Of a stretch of 64,000 bases of DNA, positions 59,313 through 64,000 are shown one piece after another. The translations under genes were made by a program, and so were the position numbers. Under the pieces are notes generated by a model. It worked only from the letters and a program-made list of their open reading frames with translations. It had not been told where the DNA came from and did no database searches. Numbering within the stretch: the first letter of the stretch is position 1; the number at the start of each line of letters is the position of its first letter. Origin of the DNA: Pseudoips prasinana (taxonomy: Eukaryota; Arthropoda; Insecta; Lepidoptera; Nolidae); NCBI GenBank assembly GCA_951640165.1, contig OX621242.1, positions 29,384,001-29,448,000 of the forward strand, written 5' to 3'.

Positions 59313-59365
59313 AAAAATAATAGCAAGGCAAACCAGCAAGCTGTTCACCTGGTGGTAAGTGATCA
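59313..59365 (+). repeat. SINE-like repeat fragment
   Basis: GCAAACCAGCAAGCTGTTCA then CCTGGTGGTAAGTGATCACG, the reverse of the 35354 family. Confidence 0.5.
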
Positions 59366-59400
59366 CGGCCACCGACAGTGTTGTGCTATTTAGATATCAG

Positions 59401-62400
59401 TATTTAAGTGTATTGGTATTCTTCTGACAGTTTCACGTGTACACTTTTATACTATTGTCCAGTGAAGCAGTCAAAGTCTTCTAGGGAAACTGTTAATGTC
59501 ATGTTAAAAATAAGCTTTTATTCTTTCTTTCTTATCTATCCTCACGTGGGTGTTGTGGAAGAGATTTCATTAACAATCAGCAGCACATAACACAGCAGAT
59601 AGCAGCTGGGTTACTATTTCTACGTACACTTCTTTGTGTATACATTAATAATAATCAAAAACATATCAGTTAAAAACGTTGCATTAAATTCAAACGTTCA
59701 AGTGGAAGCGAACCATATCGAGAGCGATTCCGCTTTTTATTACGAGTGCCGAAAAGATAATGGTTGATTTAGAAATGCAGAGCTGAAGCTGGCTCTCTAA
59801 AGATAATGTGATAAAAGAGACACGGCAGATCACGACGTGGGGTTAATGTTTTATGTAGTATGGTAACCAAGCAGCGCGAGCGCATTGATTTCTGCTTCGG
59901 GATGACAAAGTCGGTACAGGAATGAATAATGCCAAATATAAATAATTGACCGGATAAATTATCAACACAGGAAAGGATTAAATATCTGTTACATTATGTA
60001 GTATTTTGTCATATTGATTGATTGTTAAAATATTTATTGAGCTGTATAAATACATTCTTAATAAGTCAGTCGATATGAAACCCTTATTATTATTATTTTT
60101 TATATTTTAAAATACCATTACTATTTTTTATTTACGTATTCATTGCAAATTAATTAAACCCAATTTTTTTTTACAATTTTATTATCAACAATCCTTAACT
60201 TGTTCAAACTTTGTGGAAATTTGTAAATACCTCACTCGAAAAGATGTAACATAAATAGTGGACGTAACTTAAAATGCTTAATTTACCTGAGGCACTAAAC
60301 AACGTGTCATCTAAACTTAAAGGAATTAATAAATAATTTCCATGCAAACATTTCAATCAGCTGACGCATTAAGTATTGGGAGATATTATACACGTTGCAT
60401 AAAATTGTTTTCTTTAATTTGATTAGTTTCATGTGTAGATTGCACCGCCTGTATTTCCTCAGCTTTATTTAATTCTGCTAGGTACCATCTTGATTAAGGC
60501 AATTTTCAGATAAATAACGGAATTGAAATCGCTTCAAATAATTGGAAGTTATACACACCGACACAGGCTACTCCAAACTAAAAACATCCCGCTGTGTGTC
60601 AGAATTCAGAAGTTACAAAAATTCTAATTTTAGGCACATATTAATTCAAAAAACCAAAAACATGCACGTATGTGACCTTAGTCGTAGCACTGCTCATTAT
60701 TAGGTATATTGTAAAATACTGCTTACAAGCACACACATAACTGTCAGTAAAAATTAGTAAGGTCATATTTTACGGACACTTTTATTTGTAAGTCTAAAAC
60801 GAATTCAGAATTAGGAAATTGTTACAATTGGAATTGAGGCCTCCATTTCAACCCTATGGCGCGGAAAGGATTATTTTTTTTGCAATAACCGGCTTTTTAC
60901 TACTGCACGTTTCAAAGGACAGCAGAACAGAGTTTATTTCGTGATGGTCATAGTACTTAGAGGTTAAGTAGAGGAACCCAATATTTTGTTCTTTATTAGT
61001 TGCTGGGTTATACCAGCGTGTCAAAGGAATGAAAACGCACCATAACGGCTGCACGAAGGAAGTCCTTATATAGCTAGTACCCTTACAAACATGCAATTCA
61101 GGGACACATAAACTCAGTACAAATGGGTAGCATAAAATAATTGTCCTATGCGGGAACCAGAAGTACGTGGGTGCTGAATCCTTTTTACCTTATTCGCTAG
61201 CATGGCAGACGTGCAGCCTATGATACTTTTACAATTTTGGTACGGAATTCTAATAACAATAAATCACAATTAGATTAACTCATGGCTTGGTAAGGGGTAC
61301 AGGCCCGTAAGGAATAAGCTAGGTTAAGCGCCTAGACGCGTGATATAGTGTTAAGATGGGTGACAGCCTAAGTTAATTTCTAACAGTCTCGTGTTTTAGA
61401 TATTTTTACTTGAAAGAATTCTTTACCTTTGTAAAGGGAACCTCTAAGCTGTAAAATAGTCTTTAAAAAGCTAATAAAGTCCTAAGGGGGGATTTTACAA
61501 ACATGAAATTTACGGATACAAATAACACCCAGAATCAGGACAACACAACTATTTGTGTGAACAATAAATATTGAACCCAAGTGTAGGTACTCGAGAAAGT
61601 AAAATTAGAACTGAACCAAATGCAAACCACATAATATGATGTAACCGTTGCCGTAACAACATTTAACGCTCCCACCGTAACACTGAGATTAGTAACAAAA
61701 AGCGGTGTTGCCAAACCGTGGTAAAAGGTACAGTTTTCATGCCTCTTTCTAGAACCATAAATCCGACGTCTTTTGACGTTTGTAGTCTGCTATGGTACGG
61801 ATAATGCATCTTTAGGATTATTGAAATATATTTTTTTTGCAAAATTGAACCTTACGAATTTAATTAAACTGTCTATTGAGAAGTGCCAACTTTTTTTAAG
61901 ACTTCTGTTTTTTTTTAAACTAAATTATAATTTTCAGGAATAAAATATCTATGACTAAATATTCATCTAGATATCTACGAGCAATTTGTTAATCCAAAAT
62001 GTCTAATGTGAAATCGAAAAATCGTAAGTTTCTTTTGGAAACCGTTAAATGTAATGACAATGACCGTACTAAATTCATTCTTAATATAATACAATGTTAA
62101 ATAATTACAATAATCTGTATAAAATTTGAGAGCACATTATTTTACATACCTACCACCCATTTATAGTAGTCCTGAGTCTTTGTGATGTATTTTGTGATTG
62201 ATTGCTTGTTTAAATACAGGGATCAATTTTACTAGGTTGGCTGATGTCTTAAAATATAATAATAAGAATACCAGAGTTAACAACGTACCAATTAAGAGAT
62301 AACATAATATCCATTCCATATCAATATGGCGCGTTAGGATTGGCAACACTGACAATAACATACATTCAGTTTAGTTCGGAGTATTACCGCAAACTTTCAC

Positions 62401-63119
62401 TTTGCATTTTCCGCATAGTTTGTGATTATCAAACACACATTTTCCGCTTTTGGAAAGTTACGATGTTACATTTTCCCTCGTTTCAGTAACTTCAAAGCGA
62501 AATTCATGACCCATTCACTTCTATCCACGTATGGAACATTATATTTTAAACTGTATTAGTTTGGAATAAATAACTTGAAACTATCAATTTGTGTGGATTA
62601 CTAAAGAAATAATCTTCTCAGTGGTCGTTTTAGAATAAAAAAAAGCGCGATCGTCGGTTAACACACTACGTCGACTGTAGTAATAAATTCTATATATAAA
62701 TTTTGCTCTAGACGGAACTAAACAGACACGTTATAGGTGAACAGCGTATTTTATTTCAACTTTGGCATTATAAAATACTTAATAGACCTGCCCAACTAAA
62801 CCAATAATTAACTAAATCGCAGGTTTAATCACAAAATTGAATAGCAAAAGTAGTTTTTAGGCTAGGCTATTTTTAGGCTTTTTTAGGCTCAGTTTAATTT
62901 GTTTAGCCAACGAATACTCTTATAATCCGGTGAAGCAGTGAAAGCCTCCTAGGCTAGCTGTATTCATCATATAAAAAAACAACGTATATTACGCGGTAAG
63001 TAGTTATTATGAAAACAAGTTTTGATCCTAAAAAACGATTCAACTACTTTTACTCAGTAAAAATAAATATTTACCAAAAGTGTATAAAATATCGTTCATG
63101 TACATAAATATCTAACAAC
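59401..63119. other. Mostly unique AT-rich DNA
   Basis: Contains the 5S-type SINE fragment at 61292 and a 'ggtgaagcagtgaaagcctcc' piece at 62927. The 80-codon minus frame at 60854-61096 has no recognisable domain. Confidence 0.4.
61292..61400 (+). repeat. 5S rRNA-derived SINE fragment
   Basis: Only the head and first body block remain: AAGCTAGGTTAAGCGCCTAG and AAGATGGGTGACAGCCTAAG. Confidence 0.5.
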
Positions 63120-63285
63120 CATGCCAACCGGCTCGTCATATACATACAATACACCGAAAACACCCAGATCAAGGCAAAAGAAACGCAACATTAACACAAA
63201 TATTTGTCATGTGCGAGGATCGAACTCGCAACCTTTGGATCAGAAGGAAGGCATCTACACCAACTGAACCACGGCGGTTAAAAGA
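63120..63285 (-). repeat. tRNA-derived SINE
   Basis: On the minus strand GTGGTTCAGTTGGTGTAGAT, then CCAAAGGTTGCGAGTTCGAT, then CCTCGCACATGACAAATATT. It resembles the head of the SINE at 12394. The 3' part is truncated. Confidence 0.7.
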
Positions 63286-63714
63286 CATAGGGCAAACAAA
63301 GCCTTTGTCTAACAGTGAATATCTTTCAGTTGACATGATTCCATTAAACAGTTCTGATGTTATAACTTCAAATCTGAAACCAATAGTCAAGATTGGAACA
63401 ACGACCTGGAATGTACTCGAATACAATTTATTGGGCCCCAGAATTTCTCTTTGTCGTTATGTCATCATAAATTTAGGGAACTACACTACATTTCACGTGA
63501 AATAGACACAGGAATCATAAATCAACGTTATCGTTGCTATCCATATTGAAAGCGCTAACATTGTTTTCATGTAAATGTGACTAAATACCAATAGCGAAGA
63601 TTTATTTATAAATGATAGGTACACACCATCAGAATAGGACTGCCTTTACTAGAATATCAGCGCTACAACAATGAAAAACATTTATTATCTTAATATTCGC
63701 TTACTTACTTATAT

Positions 63715-63930
63715 TGACTGCACGTGTGGCACAGCGGCGGGTTCGAGTCCCGCTCTGGACAAATATTTGTGCGACCCATAAATAGTTGTTCTGAGTGTGG
63801 ATGTAATTTGTGTCCGTCTATTATACGTTTGTAAAGTACCCCGCGACACAGGGATTAGATTCCCTAGTGCGGGGAAGAAATCGCTTGAAGGGATACGGCC
63901 GCCAATTGCATTACGTTAAAAAAGCAGTAG
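63715..63930 (+). repeat. tRNA-derived SINE, third family
   Basis: GTGTGGCACAGCGGCGGGTT shows box A fused to box B by a deletion in the tRNA-like head. The body TTCTGAGTGTGGATGTAATT is well kept. Confidence 0.7.
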
Positions 63931-63973
63931 TTTCTATTTTATTTAAATAATAATATCCTAGAAAATTATTCAC

Positions 63974-64000
63974 ACAGGGCCATCTGATCCCAAACTAAGC
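63974..64000 (-). repeat. tRNA-derived SINE 3' end, cut by the window edge
   Basis: GGGCCATCTGATCCCAAACT, the same 3' domain start as at 9205. Confidence 0.55.

Noticed and set aside
60854..61096. 80-codon minus-strand frame with 'NPATNKEQNIGFLYLTSKYY'
   Set aside because: No family recognised and no splice or repeat support; treated as chance.

Overview
This window looks like nuclear DNA from a moth or butterfly (Lepidoptera). It is AT-rich and holds no bacterial-style operons. It is packed with repeat types that are common in lepidopteran genomes: small Helitron-like elements ending in CTAG, tRNA-derived and 5S-rRNA-derived SINEs, the 'ggccaagcgcgagtcggactcgcc' and 'aaccgacttcaaaaggagg' dispersed repeats, non-LTR retrotransposon 3' ends, and several DNA transposon families. 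I found no complete host gene. The best host-gene candidate is one possible terminal coding exon at 49996-50143 (minus). The window is probably intergenic or intronic, and most of its coding capacity belongs to mobile elements.

Layout. 1-12.4 kb: AT-rich DNA with a diverged 0.27 kb direct duplication (2785-3530), fold-back structures (2428-2475, 7732-7943) and SINE and LINE tails. 12.4-30 kb: a SINE carrying a long (AT)n tract, a reverse-transcriptase remnant, a pair of roughly 265 bp inverted repeats 2.2 kb apart, two copies of a TA-flanked MITE, locally repeated 146 bp units, and several Helitron-like elements. 30.46-32.07 kb: a DNA transposon with two 325 bp terminal inverted repeats and a 158-codon ORF (element A). 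32.13-34.84 kb: a dead hAT element with a perfect 8 bp target duplication, interrupted by a dispersed repeat and by a 1.16 kb R1-type LINE tail. 37.4-40.6 kb: a nest of repeats, including a LINE tail with a 13 bp target duplication inserted in a tandem array, followed by a 766 bp fold-back element. 43.18-44.47 kb: an intact mariner transposon. 51.85-53.49 kb: an intact Tc1-like transposon with its own TATA box and initiator. 57.25-58.47 kb: a second 5-bp-TSD transposon (element B) carrying a two-exon minigene.

The most interesting part is the pair A and B. Both end in the RSS-like heptamer CACAGTG at one or both termini and are flanked by GC-rich 5 bp target duplications (AGGCC and CGACG). 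Those are hallmarks of the Transib superfamily, the transposon relatives of RAG1. Element B encodes a protein recognisable as the C-terminal part of a Transib transposase, including the segment that aligns with the last catalytic acid of RAG1. Element A encodes a protein that I infer is an N-terminal Transib segment. Each appears to keep a TATA/initiator promoter and a short intact ORF, although neither can make a full transposase. They may simply be internally deleted non-autonomous copies. Intact minigenes for isolated domains are also what one would look for in transposon-encoded regulators.

The mariner and Tc1 copies have uninterrupted transposase genes with complete catalytic triads and intact ends, so they are the only elements here that look capable of autonomous movement.
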